Shown: positions 34,173-42,992, counted from the first letter of the stretch. The stretch: DNA of 64,000 nucleotides from Vibrio crassostreae 9ZC13 (GCF_000272045.2 NZ_AJYZ02000019.1:1609202-1673201), one strand, 5' to 3'. Notes: generated from the sequence alone by a model not told the origin. Numbers and translations: made by a program.

Positions 34173-34772
34173 ATGAGCTCTCAATTAATGCTGGCGTTCT
34201 TGCTATTTTCAACATCAATTGCAATTACCCCTGGGGCTGGCAATATCGCATTACTTGGGATTTCAAGTCGTTATGGATTTGCTGCGACTTTACCTTTTAT
34301 CTCTGGGAACGCTGTTGGCATCATCATCGTATTGGCGGGTTCTAGTGTCGGTTTGGTGAGCCTATTTACCCTTTACCCAGAGCTATACAGCATTTTGAAA
34401 TACGCGGGTGCGGCTTATTTGCTGTTCATGGCATGGTCGATTGCGAATATGCAAATCGAAGAAAGCACTACCGATAATCGTTCAGGTTTCATGTCTGGTG
34501 TACTGGTGCAGGTGTTAAACCCTAAAGGTTGGATAGCGTCATTAACCGTGTTTTCACAGTTCATTACTCCGAATGCCGATTACTTGATTCAAGTCGTGAC
34601 CATTATCGCGGGCATGGTGATTACTGGTGTGCCGTGCATGTTGGTGTGGGCGTATTGCGGTACGATGCTTAAAAAGTTGCTGCAATCACCAAAACAGATG
34701 ATGTTTGTGAACCGTTGCTTGGGCGGAAGCTTAGCGATGGTGGTGGCCTTTATGCTTTATCAACCGGCATAA
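34173..34772 (+). CDS. LysE/RhtB-family exporter
   Basis: A 199-residue membrane protein with six hydrophobic segments and the family start (LLFSTSIAITPGAGNIALLGISSRYGFAATLPFISGN). NPKGWIASLTVFSQFI is in the central part. Exports an amino acid; probably regulated by the divergent Lrp-type protein. GAGAGGAA precedes the ATG at 34173; an overlapping frame at 34163 is a shadow. It ends before a hairpin whose T tract lies on the other strand. Confidence 0.92.
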   Translation: MSSQLMLAFLLFSTSIAITPGAGNIALLGISSRYGFAATLPFISGNAVGIIIVLAGSSVGLVSLFTLYPELYSILKYAGAAYLLFMAWSIANMQIEESTTDNRSGFMSGVLVQVLNPKGWIASLTVFSQFITPNADYLIQVVTIIAGMVITGVPCMLVWAYCGTMLKKLLQSPKQMMFVNRCLGGSLAMVVAFMLYQPA

Positions 34773-34785
34773 ATCACAAAGAAAA

Positions 34786-34813
34786 AACCACTCCTAAATC
34801 CATAGGAGTGGTG
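34786..34813 (-). terminator. Terminator of ahpF (minus strand)
   Basis: A 10-bp perfect stem ACCACTCCTA / TAGGAGTGGT with a 6-base loop and a T6 run on the minus strand. It could also weakly stop the LysE transcript. Between it and ahpF is a double AGCTTTTAAG repeat. Confidence 0.8.
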
Positions 34814-34916
34814 TCTAAATGTCGACTAAGTCGTTAACAGTAAAGAATTAAGTTAACAAATATTTAAGGAACTTGAGTTAAAAGCTTTTAAGCCTAGAAG
34901 CTTTTAAGTGTAAAGA

Positions 34917-36509
34917 TTAAGCGGTTTCAGTCTCTTTAACCGGAGCTGAGTTACGGATTAGGTGGTCAAATGCACCTAAACTTGCTTTAGCACCTTCACC
35001 CATCGCAATGATGATCTGTTTGTAAGGTACGGTTGTTACGTCACCCGCTGCAAATACACCTTTCATTGATGTTGCACCATGAGCGTTAATCTCAATCTCA
35101 CCGCGTGGTGATAGTTCTACCTTCGTTCCCTTCAACCATTCGCTGTTTGGCATTAGGCCGATTTGAACAAAGATACCCGCTAGTTCAATCTGTTTCAGTT
35201 CATCGGTGTTGCGGTCTTTGTATTCCAGGCCGGTTACGCGGTTGCCATCACCCAATACTTGTGTAGTTTGAGCCATCTTGATGATTTCGATGTTTGGCGT
35301 TGCGTTCGCTTTGTCGATAAGTACTTGGTCAGCGCGTAGCGTGTCTGCAAATTCAAGTACGGTTACGTGTTCCACGATACCTGCTAGGTCAATAGCGGCT
35401 TCAATACCTGAGTTACCGCCACCGATAACCGCTGTTTTCTTACCTTTGAACAATGGACCGTCACAGTGTGGGCAGTAAGCAACGCCTTTGTTGCGGTACT
35501 CTTGCTCACCCGGAACGTTCATTTCACGCCAGCGAGCACCTGTACTTGTGATCACCGTGCGAGCTCGCAGTGTTACGCCGCTCTCTAGCTCAACGTGGAT
35601 GTAGCCGTCTTCCGTGTCTTCTGCAGCAATGATGTTCGCAGCGCGCTGCTCAGTCATTACTTCAACACCGTACTCTTTTACGTGCTCTTCTAGGCTAGCC
35701 ACTAGCTTAGGACCCGTTGTTGCTTTCACTGAGATAAAGTTCTCAATCGCCATTGTATCCATGACTTGGCCACCGAATCGGTCTGCAACCACGCCAGTAC
35801 GTATACCTTTACGTGCTGCATAAATTGCTGCTGAAGAACCAGCAGGGCCACCACCGACAACTAATACATCAAATGGTGCTTGTTGATTTAGGTTTGCCGC
35901 TTTCTTTTCTGCTGCGCCTGAGTCAACTTTGTTAAGGATTTCTGCCAATGACATACGGCCTTGACCAAATAGCTCACCGTTAATAAACACGCTTGGTACC
36001 GCCATGATGTCGCGAGACTTCACTTCTTCTTGGAATGCCGCGCCATCGATCATCGTTGTCTTAACCAGAGGGTTAATCGCCGACATCATGTTGAATGCCT
36101 GAACTACTTCTGGACAGTTTTGGCACGATAGTGAGATGAAGATTTCTACATTCAGCTCTTGATCTAATTCTTTAATTTGTTCGATTACGTCAGCTTCAAG
36201 CTTGATTGGGTGACCACCACTGTGAAGCAGTGCCAGTACAAGGGATGTAAACTCGTGACCCATTGGTAAACCCGCGAAACCGATCGCAGTGCCTTTCTCT
36301 TGGTTCACGACCTGCATGATAGGGCTGCGAGTGTTTGCGCTATCATCGCGAGTTACTTCAATTTTATCTGTGAGAGAGGCGATATCATTCGCTAGGTCTT
36401 GAAGTTTGTTTGCGGTATCGCTGTCATCAAGGCTCAGCACTAACTGAACATTGGTTTTTAGGTTTTCTAGGTATGCTTTTAGCTGCTGCTTCATTGCTTG
36501 ATCTAACAT
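34917..36509 (-). CDS. ahpF: Alkyl hydroperoxide reductase subunit F
   Basis: A 530-residue flavoprotein. The N-terminal double-thioredoxin domain holds C129-x-x-C132 (SCQNCPEV). The C-terminal thioredoxin-reductase-like domain holds the FAD motif [17 protein letters not shown]346-x-x-C349 (YCPHCDG) and an NAD(H) motif [16 protein letters not shown]. It passes electrons from NADH to AhpC for peroxide reduction. Start at 36509 ([10 protein letters not shown]) matches the family; an upstream extension has no support. It follows ahpC with a 198-bp gap that holds a nested hairpin. Confidence 0.97.
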   Translation of the reverse strand: MLDQAMKQQLKAYLENLKTNVQLVLSLDDSDTANKLQDLANDIASLTDKIEVTRDDSANTRSPIMQVVNQEKGTAIGFAGLPMGHEFTSLVLALLHSGGHPIKLEADVIEQIKELDQELNVEIFISLSCQNCPEVVQAFNMMSAINPLVKTTMIDGAAFQEEVKSRDIMAVPSVFINGELFGQGRMSLAEILNKVDSGAAEKKAANLNQQAPFDVLVVGGGPAGSSAAIYAARKGIRTGVVADRFGGQVMDTMAIENFISVKATTGPKLVASLEEHVKEYGVEVMTEQRAANIIAAEDTEDGYIHVELESGVTLRARTVITSTGARWREMNVPGEQEYRNKGVAYCPHCDGPLFKGKKTAVIGGGNSGIEAAIDLAGIVEHVTVLEFADTLRADQVLIDKANATPNIEIIKMAQTTQVLGDGNRVTGLEYKDRNTDELKQIELAGIFVQIGLMPNSEWLKGTKVELSPRGEIEINAHGATSMKGVFAAGDVTTVPYKQIIIAMGEGAKASLGAFDHLIRNSAPVKETETA

Positions 36510-36628
36510 AATCGTGCCTGCTCTTAAATTCTGTGTCTTGGTATTGACCAATACCTTCTTGCTGAAAAAGGAAAATAAAAAGGGGGCGCAAGTCGGCAAA
36601 TATTGTGGTGTTGATGTTTTGAAAGGGT

Positions 36629-36668
36629 GGCGCGCGACTGCCCTTTAGGAGGGGGGCCGAAGCGCGCC
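36629..36668 (-). terminator. Intercistronic hairpin between ahpC and ahpF
   Basis: Outer arms GGCGCGC / GCGCGCC enclose an inner GC-rich stem (GCCCTTTA / AGGAGGGGGGC region). It could attenuate ahpF relative to the more abundant AhpC, or protect the ahpC transcript. Confidence 0.6.
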
Positions 36669-36707
36669 TGTAGAACCGTTTAGCTATTCTTGTTAGCTAG
36701 GCTTAGA

Positions 36708-37265
36708 TTAAATCTTGCCTACTAGGTCTAGAGATGGAGCTAGAGTCTCTTCGCCTTCTTTCCATTTAGCTGGGCAAACTTCACCTGGGTTAGCGGCTAC
36801 GTATTGTGCTGCTTTAACCTTGCGTAGTAGGTCTTCTGCGTCACGGCCGATGCCTTCAGCTGTGATTTCCATTGCTTGGATAACGCCTTCAGGGTCGATT
36901 AGGAACGTTGCACGGTCTGCAAGGCCTTGACCTTCACGCATAACGTTGAAGTTATTTGTGATGTTGCCAGTTTGGTCGCCTACCATGAAGTATTCGATAG
37001 TGCCGATTTTGTCAGAAGTATCGTGCCATGCTTTGTGAGAGAAGTGAGTGTCAGTTGATACTGAGTAAACTTCTACGCCGCGAGATTGAAGCTCTGCGTA
37101 TTTGTCTTGTAGGTCAACTAGCTCAGTTGGACATACAAACGTGAAGTCTGCTGGGTAGAAGAAGAATACAGCCCACTTGCCTTTAACGTCTTGCTCAGTG
37201 ATTTCTACGAATTCGCCGTTTTTGAATGCTGTTGCGTTGAATGGTTTGATTTCTGTGTTGATCAT
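36708..37265 (-). CDS. ahpC: Alkyl hydroperoxide reductase subunit C (peroxiredoxin)
   Basis: A 185-residue 2-Cys peroxiredoxin of the AhpC type. The peroxidatic Cys is C45 in [10 protein letters not shown] and the resolving Cys is C164 in GEVCPAKW. It reduces hydrogen peroxide and organic peroxides and is recycled by AhpF, encoded just downstream. The first codons of ahpC face a 470-bp regulatory gap toward the VOC gene. Confidence 0.98.
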   Translation of the reverse strand: MINTEIKPFNATAFKNGEFVEITEQDVKGKWAVFFFYPADFTFVCPTELVDLQDKYAELQSRGVEVYSVSTDTHFSHKAWHDTSDKIGTIEYFMVGDQTGNITNNFNVMREGQGLADRATFLIDPEGVIQAMEITAEGIGRDAEDLLRKVKAAQYVAANPGEVCPAKWKEGEETLAPSLDLVGKI

Positions 37266-37362
37266 GATTTGACTCTCTTTCTAATTTATAGTGTTTAACG
37301 CTATCCCGCGTCGATGTAGATATATTGCATTGCCACCGAAAATTAGTGAAATCGGACATTTC

Positions 37363-37387
37363 TATAGATTCAATAGGCGAATCCTAT
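37363..37387. promoter_or_regulatory. Dyad upstream of ahpC, possible OxyR-like site
   Basis: GATTC and GAATC arms around AATAGGC, extended by ATAG on the left and CTAT on the right (TATAG ... CCTAT). ATAG/CTAT elements occur in OxyR sites, but the spacing is not canonical. It lies about 100 bp upstream of ahpC. Confidence 0.3.
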
Positions 37388-37607
37388 CTTCGAAAGGAAA
37401 AGGCTATCGGTAAAAGCTATCAACAAAAACAATTAACAAAAGCCATCAAACATCAACAACTCCCAATTTAAGTAGCTATGCTCTTTAGGTTGTTCTCTAC
37501 ATTGGGCTTATCTCTATTGGTGTGTGTATCTATGTGTCTATGTAGGTAGGGTTCGGTATGGTTTCTTTGCGTGAGTTGAGTTGTTATATCAAACTGTAAA
37601 TAACAAA

Positions 37608-37638
37608 AAATTATCATTAATATAAATTATAATAATTT
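37608..37638. promoter_or_regulatory. AT-rich inverted repeat upstream of VOC copy 1
   Basis: Arms AAATTAT and ATAATTT. The counterpart before copy 2 has 10-bp perfect arms. It lies about 100 bp upstream of the start codon and may be an operator shared by both copies. Confidence 0.5.
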
Positions 37639-37737
37639 AAGTTAATTAACGCATGTACCTATACTCTCTCCATCGAAACGAAACACCGAAGCTAGACTTC
37701 GAAAAGCACAGAATTTAAAACGAATTTGGAGCAAGTT

Positions 37738-38229
37738 ATGAAAATGAATCACGTAGGCATCATGGTGGGTGACATGGACCAAGCAGTCGAGTTTTACACG
37801 AAAGCTCTAGGTCTAAGAATCGTAATGAACAACACCAAAGTGATGGAAGAGCGCGAATCAGCAATCGGCCGCATGTGTATCGCTGTGTTCGGTGAAGGCT
37901 TTAAAGGCTTCAACATTGCACACCTAGTAACATCTGATGGTATCGGTGTTGAGCTGTTCGAAATGAAAGAGCGCCAAGAGCGTCACGAAGTTGATTTCTC
38001 ACGTCTAGGTATTTTCCACTTCTGTCTACAGCTTCCAAAAGAGCAGTTTCATTCAGCGATTAAACGTGTTGAAGAGTTTGGCGGTAAGGTCCGTATGGAC
38101 ATCATGCGTTACCACCCAGAAGACGAACTAAAACAAGCACAAATGGTTTACCTAGAAGACCCGTTTGGCAACCTGTTCGAATTCTACTCGCACACATACG
38201 AAGACACCTACGCGACTGACTACGAGTAA
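37738..38229 (+). CDS. VOC-family protein, copy 1
   Basis: A 163-residue vicinal oxygen chelate protein. It starts MKMNHVGIMVGDMDQAVEFY with the first metal His at H5. GVELFEM near residue 70 and the second module IFHFCLQLPKEQFHSA and YLEDPFGNLFEFYSH carry further candidate ligands. It belongs to the glyoxalase/dioxygenase fold; the substrate is unknown. It differs from copy 2 at residues 15, 31, 32 and 78 only. ATG at 37738 has GGAG eight bases upstream. Its neighbour is an NCS2 nucleobase permease, so purine or pyrimidine catabolism is possible. Confidence 0.9.
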   Translation: MKMNHVGIMVGDMDQAVEFYTKALGLRIVMNNTKVMEERESAIGRMCIAVFGEGFKGFNIAHLVTSDGIGVELFEMKERQERHEVDFSRLGIFHFCLQLPKEQFHSAIKRVEEFGGKVRMDIMRYHPEDELKQAQMVYLEDPFGNLFEFYSHTYEDTYATDYE

Positions 38230-38278
38230 TAGTGTTATCTACCTGTCATAAGGTAGAAAACCGAAACACCCCCTAAAG

Positions 38279-38308
38279 AGGATTGGTAGAGATACCAATC
38301 CTTTTTTT
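38279..38308 (+). terminator. Terminator of VOC copy 1
   Basis: AGGATTGGTA / TACCAATCCT stem with GAGA loop and T7. The same stem follows VOC copy 2, and a near-copy follows the pyrophosphatase gene. Confidence 0.92.
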
Positions 38309-38532
38309 GTGTCTGCGATATTGAGTGGAAGGTTACGGATAAACCTGGTCAAAGGAGTGCTTTGTGCTCTTCGTTGCACTAAAACAAGCCGACAGTGTTG
38401 CTCTATAGTGCAGCACTGGCTAAAGATGAAACTTAACTGATTGATAAGTATGATGTTAAACCATTGGCATATATGTTGCTCTATTGTCTTTATGTAAATT
38501 GTATACAATAAAAAATACATAAAGGAAGTCAC

Positions 38533-39909
38533 ATGGAACAGAACAGTGAATTGATCTACGGATTAGACGATCGACCATCAGTCAGAGCTGCCAGTTACGC
38601 AGCGTTGCAGCATGTATTAGCCAGTTTCGTTGGTATTATCACGCCCACACTCATTATTGGCGGTGTGCTTGGGTTGGGTGAGCACATTCCTTATCTGATC
38701 AGCATGGCACTGATGGTGTCTGGGGTCGGCACTTTTATACAAGCTAGGAAAATAGGGCCAGTTGGCGCAGGGATGATCTGTGTCCAAGGAACCAGCTTTG
38801 CGTTCTTGGGATCTGTATTAGGTGCAGGTTTTCTGGTTAAAGCGAATGGAGGTGGGCCAGATGAAATGCTCGCTACCATTTTCGGTGTCTGCTTCTTTGG
38901 TGCATTTGTTGAAATCGTACTATCGCGCTTTATCGAAAAGCTCAAAGTCGTTATCACGCCCGTTGTGACTGGAATCGTTATCACGACGATAGGTATCTCT
39001 TTGATTAAAGTCGGTGTTACTGATATTGCGGGTGGCGTTGGCGCCGAAGACTTTGGCTCTGGAAGCAATCTGATGTTGGGTGCCATCGTCCTCGGAACCA
39101 TAGTGGCACTTAACCTAAGCAACAATACTATGGTTAGGCTGTCGTCTATTTTGGTCGGTTTAGTTGTAGGGTGGGGCGTTGCTATTCTGATGGGCAAAGC
39201 GTCGATGGTTTCTTTTGCATCTCAACCGCTATTGAGTATCCCTGTCCCATTTAAATATGGCTTCGCTTTTGATTGGCAAGCCTTTCTCCCGATTGCTTTT
39301 ATCTACTTGATTACCGTTATTGAAACAACCGGTGACCTGACTGCCAACAGCATGTTCTCAGGACAGCCAGTTAAGGGGCCAAAATACATCAATCGACTCA
39401 AGGCGGGCGTGCTAGGTGACGGCGTAAACTCGCTTATTGCAGCAGTATTCAACACTTTTCCAAACACGACTTTCAGCCAGAACAATGGTGTGATCCATTT
39501 TACGGGGATTGCGAGTCGCTACATTGGCTACTTCATTGCGGCGATTCTTTTTCTATTAGGCCTATTTCCCATCTTAGGCGCGGTATTGATGACGATTCCA
39601 AAACCTGTGTTGGGTGGGGCGACATTAGTCATGTTCGGTACGGTTGCTGCGGCGGGCATCAAGATTATCGCTAGTGAGAAGCTGGATCGTCGCAGAATCA
39701 TGACGATTGCCATCTCATTAGGTTTAGGACTGGGGGTAATGCTGGTACCGGATTTATTGAAAGAAGCACCCAAGCTAGTGCAAAGCATATTTGGCTCACC
39801 TGTAACCATGTCTGGTATTGCCGCGCTTGTGACTACCGGGTTGATGTCTTTGGTGCCTGAAACAAAAGCCAAGCAGATTTCGAACGTCGTACAGACCAGT
39901 AAAGCGTAA
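38533..39909 (+). CDS. NCS2-family nucleobase:cation symporter
   Basis: A 458-residue permease of the NCS2 (xanthine/uracil) family with about 14 helices. AALQHVLASFVGIITP in helix 1 carries the conserved QH pair. The family signature appears as FPNTTFSQNNGVIHFTGIASRYIG, and PVVTGIVITTIGISLIKVG precedes it. The pattern is closer to xanthine/urate than to uracil members, but the substrate is not certain. It lies inside the VOC duplication. It has its own promoter region (about 220 bp) and an inverted repeat after its stop. Confidence 0.9.
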   Translation: MEQNSELIYGLDDRPSVRAASYAALQHVLASFVGIITPTLIIGGVLGLGEHIPYLISMALMVSGVGTFIQARKIGPVGAGMICVQGTSFAFLGSVLGAGFLVKANGGGPDEMLATIFGVCFFGAFVEIVLSRFIEKLKVVITPVVTGIVITTIGISLIKVGVTDIAGGVGAEDFGSGSNLMLGAIVLGTIVALNLSNNTMVRLSSILVGLVVGWGVAILMGKASMVSFASQPLLSIPVPFKYGFAFDWQAFLPIAFIYLITVIETTGDLTANSMFSGQPVKGPKYINRLKAGVLGDGVNSLIAAVFNTFPNTTFSQNNGVIHFTGIASRYIGYFIAAILFLLGLFPILGAVLMTIPKPVLGGATLVMFGTVAAAGIKIIASEKLDRRRIMTIAISLGLGLGVMLVPDLLKEAPKLVQSIFGSPVTMSGIAALVTTGLMSLVPETKAKQISNVVQTSKA

Positions 39910-39944
39910 CGGGCTTCTTCGTGCTGAACTAAGGATGTTTAACT

Positions 39945-39969
39945 AGAGCCACATGACATATGTGGCTCT
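39945..39969 (+). terminator. Hairpin after the NCS2 permease
   Basis: Perfect 10-bp stem AGAGCCACAT / ATGTGGCTCT with a 5-base loop. The following CAACTTTAAC is only a weak T tract. Confidence 0.65.
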
Positions 39970-40026
39970 CAACTTTAACTTATTGTGTGACGTGTTGGCA
40001 TCTCACTTAACTTGGTAAATAACATA

Positions 40027-40057
40027 AAATTATCATTAATATAAATTATGATAATTT
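40027..40057. promoter_or_regulatory. AT-rich inverted repeat upstream of VOC copy 2
   Basis: Perfect 10-bp arms AAATTATCAT and ATGATAATTT with an 11-base spacer, placed about 100 bp before the start codon as in copy 1. Probably a regulator binding site; the regulator is not known. Confidence 0.55.
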
Positions 40058-40155
40058 CAGTTAATCGTCGTATCTCCATATACTCTCTCCATCGAAACGA
40101 AACACCGAAGCGAGTCTTCGAAAAATACAGAATTAAAGAGAATTTGGAGAAAGTT

Positions 40156-40647
40156 ATGAAAATGAATCACGTAGGCATCATGGTTGGCGACATGGACAAA
40201 GCAGTCGAGTTTTACACAAAAGCGCTAGGTCTAAGAATCGTAATGACCAAAACTAAAGTGATGGAAGAGCGCGAATCAGCAATCGGCCGCATGTGTATTG
40301 CAGTATTTGGTGAAGGCTTTAAAGGTTTCAACATTGCTCACCTAGTCACTTCAGATGGTATCGGTGTTGAGCTGTTCGAAATGAAAGATCGTCAAGAGCG
40401 TCATGAAGTAGATTTCTCTCGCTTAGGTATCTTTCACTTCTGTCTGCAGCTTCCAAAAGAGCAGTTTCATTCAGCGATTAAGCGTGTTGAAGAGTTTGGC
40501 GGTAAGGTTCGTATGGACATCATGCGTTACCACCCAGAAGACGAACTAAAACAAGCACAAATGGTTTACCTAGAAGACCCGTTTGGCAACCTGTTCGAAT
40601 TCTACTCGCACACATACGAAGACACGTACGCGACTGACTACGAGTAA
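40156..40647 (+). CDS. VOC-family protein, copy 2
   Basis: A 163-residue paralogue of copy 1, with changes Q15K, N31T, N32K and E78D. Ligand-type residues are unchanged, so it should have the same activity. The start is the ATG at 40156, at the same place as in copy 1; an upstream in-frame start at 40048 lies inside the inverted repeat and is rejected. Three of the four changes add positive charge or remove negative charge near the N-terminal module. Confidence 0.9.
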   Translation: MKMNHVGIMVGDMDKAVEFYTKALGLRIVMTKTKVMEERESAIGRMCIAVFGEGFKGFNIAHLVTSDGIGVELFEMKDRQERHEVDFSRLGIFHFCLQLPKEQFHSAIKRVEEFGGKVRMDIMRYHPEDELKQAQMVYLEDPFGNLFEFYSHTYEDTYATDYE

Positions 40648-40697
40648 TCGCGTTATCTACTTGTCATAAGGTAGAAAAACCGAAACATCCCCTAAAG

Positions 40698-40727
40698 AGG
40701 ATTGGTAGAGATACCAATCCTTTTTTT
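40698..40727 (+). terminator. Terminator of VOC copy 2
   Basis: Same stem-loop as after copy 1 (AGGATTGGTA / TACCAATCCT, GAGA loop, T7). The remaining 255 bp to the next gene show no feature I can name. Confidence 0.92.
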
Positions 40728-40982
40728 GTTTGTGTGCTTTTTAAGTGCTCCATCATATGGTGCGGTTAATAAAGCAACAGCTTTAAGACATTGTTAAAGT
40801 TGACGTTTTGAAGATAAAACCTTTCATGAATATGACTGAAGCGAGCGTGCTTCATGAAAACATTGCGCAATCACACTGGTGATAGCCCTCGCTGAGAACT
40901 CACAATACTCAGTTCAATACTGCTGAACCGCACTACAATGAAAATAGATAAACATTACATGAAGAAGATCTACTGAAATAGC

Positions 40983-41408
40983 ATGAAAAAACTAAACCTT
41001 ATCTTTGCCGCTTTTCTTATTACTTTGCTTGCCGGATGCTCGTCACATGCGGCCGTCGATACTTCAAAAACAAAGGGCTATGCCAATTCACATGCGCTTG
41101 TGGGAGTGGCTTCTTGGTATGGCGATAAATTCCATGGAAAACTGACGGCAAGTGGTGAAACGTATAATAAAAACGCCTATACAGCCGCTCACAAAACCTT
41201 GCCATTTGGGACTATCGTGAGAGTGACCAATACAGCCAATAACAAGTCAGTCGATGTCAAAATTAACGATAGAGGCCCTTACGTAAAAGGCCGAGTGATT
41301 GACCTTTCCCACAAAGCATTTTCTCGAATTGGTGACGTTAAGAAAGGCGTAGTAAAAGTCAAAATTGAGATTATTGATGACAGCAACACCTTTCGATACA
41401 AACACTAG
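40983..41408 (+). CDS. RlpA-like double-psi beta-barrel lipoprotein
   Basis: A 141-residue lipoprotein. Signal [19 protein letters not shown] gives lipobox LAGC with Cys19. The single domain is a double-psi beta-barrel of the RlpA type ([19 protein letters not shown], then [16 protein letters not shown]). RlpA relatives are septal lytic transglycosylases that cut naked glycan strands. The C-terminal SPOR domain of full RlpA is absent, so septal targeting is doubtful. It is a short paralogue. Catalytic residues of the barrel motif are kept. Confidence 0.9.
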   Translation: MKKLNLIFAAFLITLLAGCSSHAAVDTSKTKGYANSHALVGVASWYGDKFHGKLTASGETYNKNAYTAAHKTLPFGTIVRVTNTANNKSVDVKINDRGPYVKGRVIDLSHKAFSRIGDVKKGVVKVKIEIIDDSNTFRYKH

Positions 41409-41480
41409 AATCCCCTCCTAACCTCCCCTTGGTGTACATCTCCGCTCCCTTACCAGCAACGGGAAGGGGAGGAAAAAAAA
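41409..41480. repeat. Dispersed GC-rich palindromic repeat, copy A
   Basis: CCCCTCCTAACCTCCCCTT at the left and AAGGGGAGG at the right form an imperfect palindrome. A second copy lies at 47703-47775. It starts at the RlpA-like stop and may act as its terminator. Confidence 0.7.
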
Positions 41481-41523
41481 CCTCGATCTCGATGATTGAA
41501 TAGCATATTTATGCTTACTCGAT

Positions 41524-41547
41524 AAGGCTGCTTTTGCAGCCTTTTTT
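41524..41547 (+). terminator. Strong terminator in the RlpA/pyrophosphatase gap
   Basis: Stem AAGGCTGC / GCAGCCTT with TTTT loop and a T6 run. It lies 116 bp after the RlpA-like gene. Confidence 0.88.
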
Positions 41548-41851
41548 GTGCCTTTCGATAATCCATTTTTAATAAGATTATCTTATTTTCAGTATGTGGG
41601 TTGATGATGTTATGTGGTCAATAAATCAGTGTCTTAGCTTTCTTATCATTAGGGTTCATTGAAATTCATTGTGAAATAATGAAAAGCTAACCTAATCCAA
41701 GTTGAGCTTTGGTGTGATTAACAGTGAAAGCCTAAGGGCAATTACATTTAGTTACTTACTGAAGTAAAACTGAAATATTAGTTACACGGTTCTGAAATTT
41801 TTGGTGTTTAGCTTATGGGCTTCTATATCGCATTTAAATAAGGAAATACCC

Positions 41852-42865
41852 GTGAAGCTAACCCCTGTCGTTGCAGCCGTAATTATGTCTTTCAGTTCAG
41901 CAAGTTTTGCTTTTAGCTTGCAACAATCTGCCAATGAAAACAGTGAAGATCTCGTATGGACAGGGCACCTAAGCCCAGACAGCGACACGGTAATGTCTGC
42001 GATGCTCGCGGCTCATATCTATGGCGGTACAGCGACAGTACCAGAGCCGATTAATCCAGAATCCACCTTCATCTTGAATTACTGCAATGCTGAATCACCA
42101 CGCGTAGAGACAGATTACTCTTCATACCGAGTAGGGCTGGTGGATTTCAACCAAGTCACTCAGCTAGCGCCAACTATCGACCAAGCATCTATTGTTGCTG
42201 TGGTTGATCATCATGCAATTGGTGGCTCACCGATTAATACACCACAAATTGTCGAGATGGATATTCGAGGCTGGGGATCGGCTGCCACTATTCTTGCTGA
42301 CAACGCTGAAAAGTTGGATGTGACCCTACCTAAGCACCTTGCTTGTGTCGGTTTAGGCGCAATCCTTTCTGATACTGTGGTATTCCAATCATCAACCACA
42401 ACTGAGCATGATCGTGAGTACGCAGAGAAACTTGCAAAAGTTGCAGGTATTTCAGATATCGAAGATTTCGGCCAACAGATGCTGATTGCTAAGTCTGATC
42501 TCAGTCATCTTTCTTCTGAAACCATTCTGACGCTGGATTACAAAAACTTTAAATACGGTGGCAAACAGGTGGGTATCGGTGTTGCTGAAACACTAATGGC
42601 TCAACAACTGATTGACCGTAAAGACGATCTTCTAGCAGCAATGAAGACTTACAAAAAAGAGAACGGGCTAGACCATCTGTTCTTTTCAATCACAGATACC
42701 AAGAACAAAGAAGCTAACCTATTGTGGGTGGATGAAAGCGACTATCAAGTCATCAAGTCGGCTTTCAACGCTGAACCAACAAGCGACATGCTGACGTTAG
42801 AAGGCGTCACTTCGCGTAAGCGCCAGATTGGCCCTGCGGTTCAAAAGGCAATTGAGAGCTTGTAA
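41852..42865 (+). CDS. Exported family II (DHH) manganese-dependent inorganic pyrophosphatase
   Basis: A 337-residue protein. The N-terminus MKLTPVVAAVIMSFSSASFA (GTG start) is a signal peptide, cut near A20. The family II motifs follow: GHLSPDSDTVMSA (H39, D43, D45), VDHH (119-121 DHH) and C-terminal SRKRQIGP (321-328). The enzyme splits pyrophosphate to phosphate with Mn2+. Export to the periplasm is unusual for this normally cytoplasmic family. The GTG at 41852 is set by AAGGA about eight bases upstream; a longer frame from 41801 would bury the signal. Confidence 0.9.
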   Translation: MKLTPVVAAVIMSFSSASFAFSLQQSANENSEDLVWTGHLSPDSDTVMSAMLAAHIYGGTATVPEPINPESTFILNYCNAESPRVETDYSSYRVGLVDFNQVTQLAPTIDQASIVAVVDHHAIGGSPINTPQIVEMDIRGWGSAATILADNAEKLDVTLPKHLACVGLGAILSDTVVFQSSTTTEHDREYAEKLAKVAGISDIEDFGQQMLIAKSDLSHLSSETILTLDYKNFKYGGKQVGIGVAETLMAQQLIDRKDDLLAAMKTYKKENGLDHLFFSITDTKNKEANLLWVDESDYQVIKSAFNAEPTSDMLTLEGVTSRKRQIGPAVQKAIESL

Positions 42866-42884
42866 GTAGAAAGAGAGTTTGGAG

Positions 42885-42914
42885 GGGATTGGTAGAAATA
42901 CCAATCCCTTTTTT
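42885..42914 (+). terminator. Terminator of the exported pyrophosphatase gene
   Basis: GGGATTGGTA / TACCAATCCC stem with GAAA loop and T6; nearly identical to the two VOC terminators. Confidence 0.92.
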
Positions 42915-42992
42915 ATTATTGGGCGTCTAAATGGGATTTGGACAATAACAAGTTAGGAGCAGTCATAAACTGCAGTCTCATTCGAAGCGATT

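Larger units (their letters stand above)
37596..38308 (+). repeat. Duplicated unit, copy 1 (promoter region, VOC gene, terminator)
   Basis: A 713-bp segment matched by 40015-40727. The match starts at a common GTAAATAAC and ends with the T run of the terminator. Upstream parts are diverged but alignable; the coding part is nearly identical. Confidence 0.9.
40015..40727 (+). repeat. Duplicated unit, copy 2 (promoter region, VOC gene, terminator)
   Basis: Partner of 37596-38308, same orientation and same total length (713 bp). It includes the AT-rich inverted repeat, an alignable promoter region (TATACTCTCTCCATCGAAAC motif in both), the VOC gene and its terminator. Confidence 0.9.

Noticed and set aside
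34163..34345. Frame starting ten bases before the LysE gene
   Set aside because: Different frame with Trp-rich nonsense composition; the LysE frame has the ribosome site and family motifs.
38691..39197. Minus-strand frame of 168 aa inside the NCS2 permease gene
   Set aside because: Antisense shadow of a membrane protein; composition rich in Pro/Thr/Ile with no domain.
40027..40057. Fur box
   Set aside because: ATTATC and GATAAT elements are present but face outward with an 11-base AT spacer; it does not match the 19-bp Fur pattern.
40048..40155. Upstream extension of VOC copy 2 (36 extra residues)
   Set aside because: It starts within the inverted repeat, copy 1 has no equivalent extension, and the ATG at 40156 has the ribosome site.
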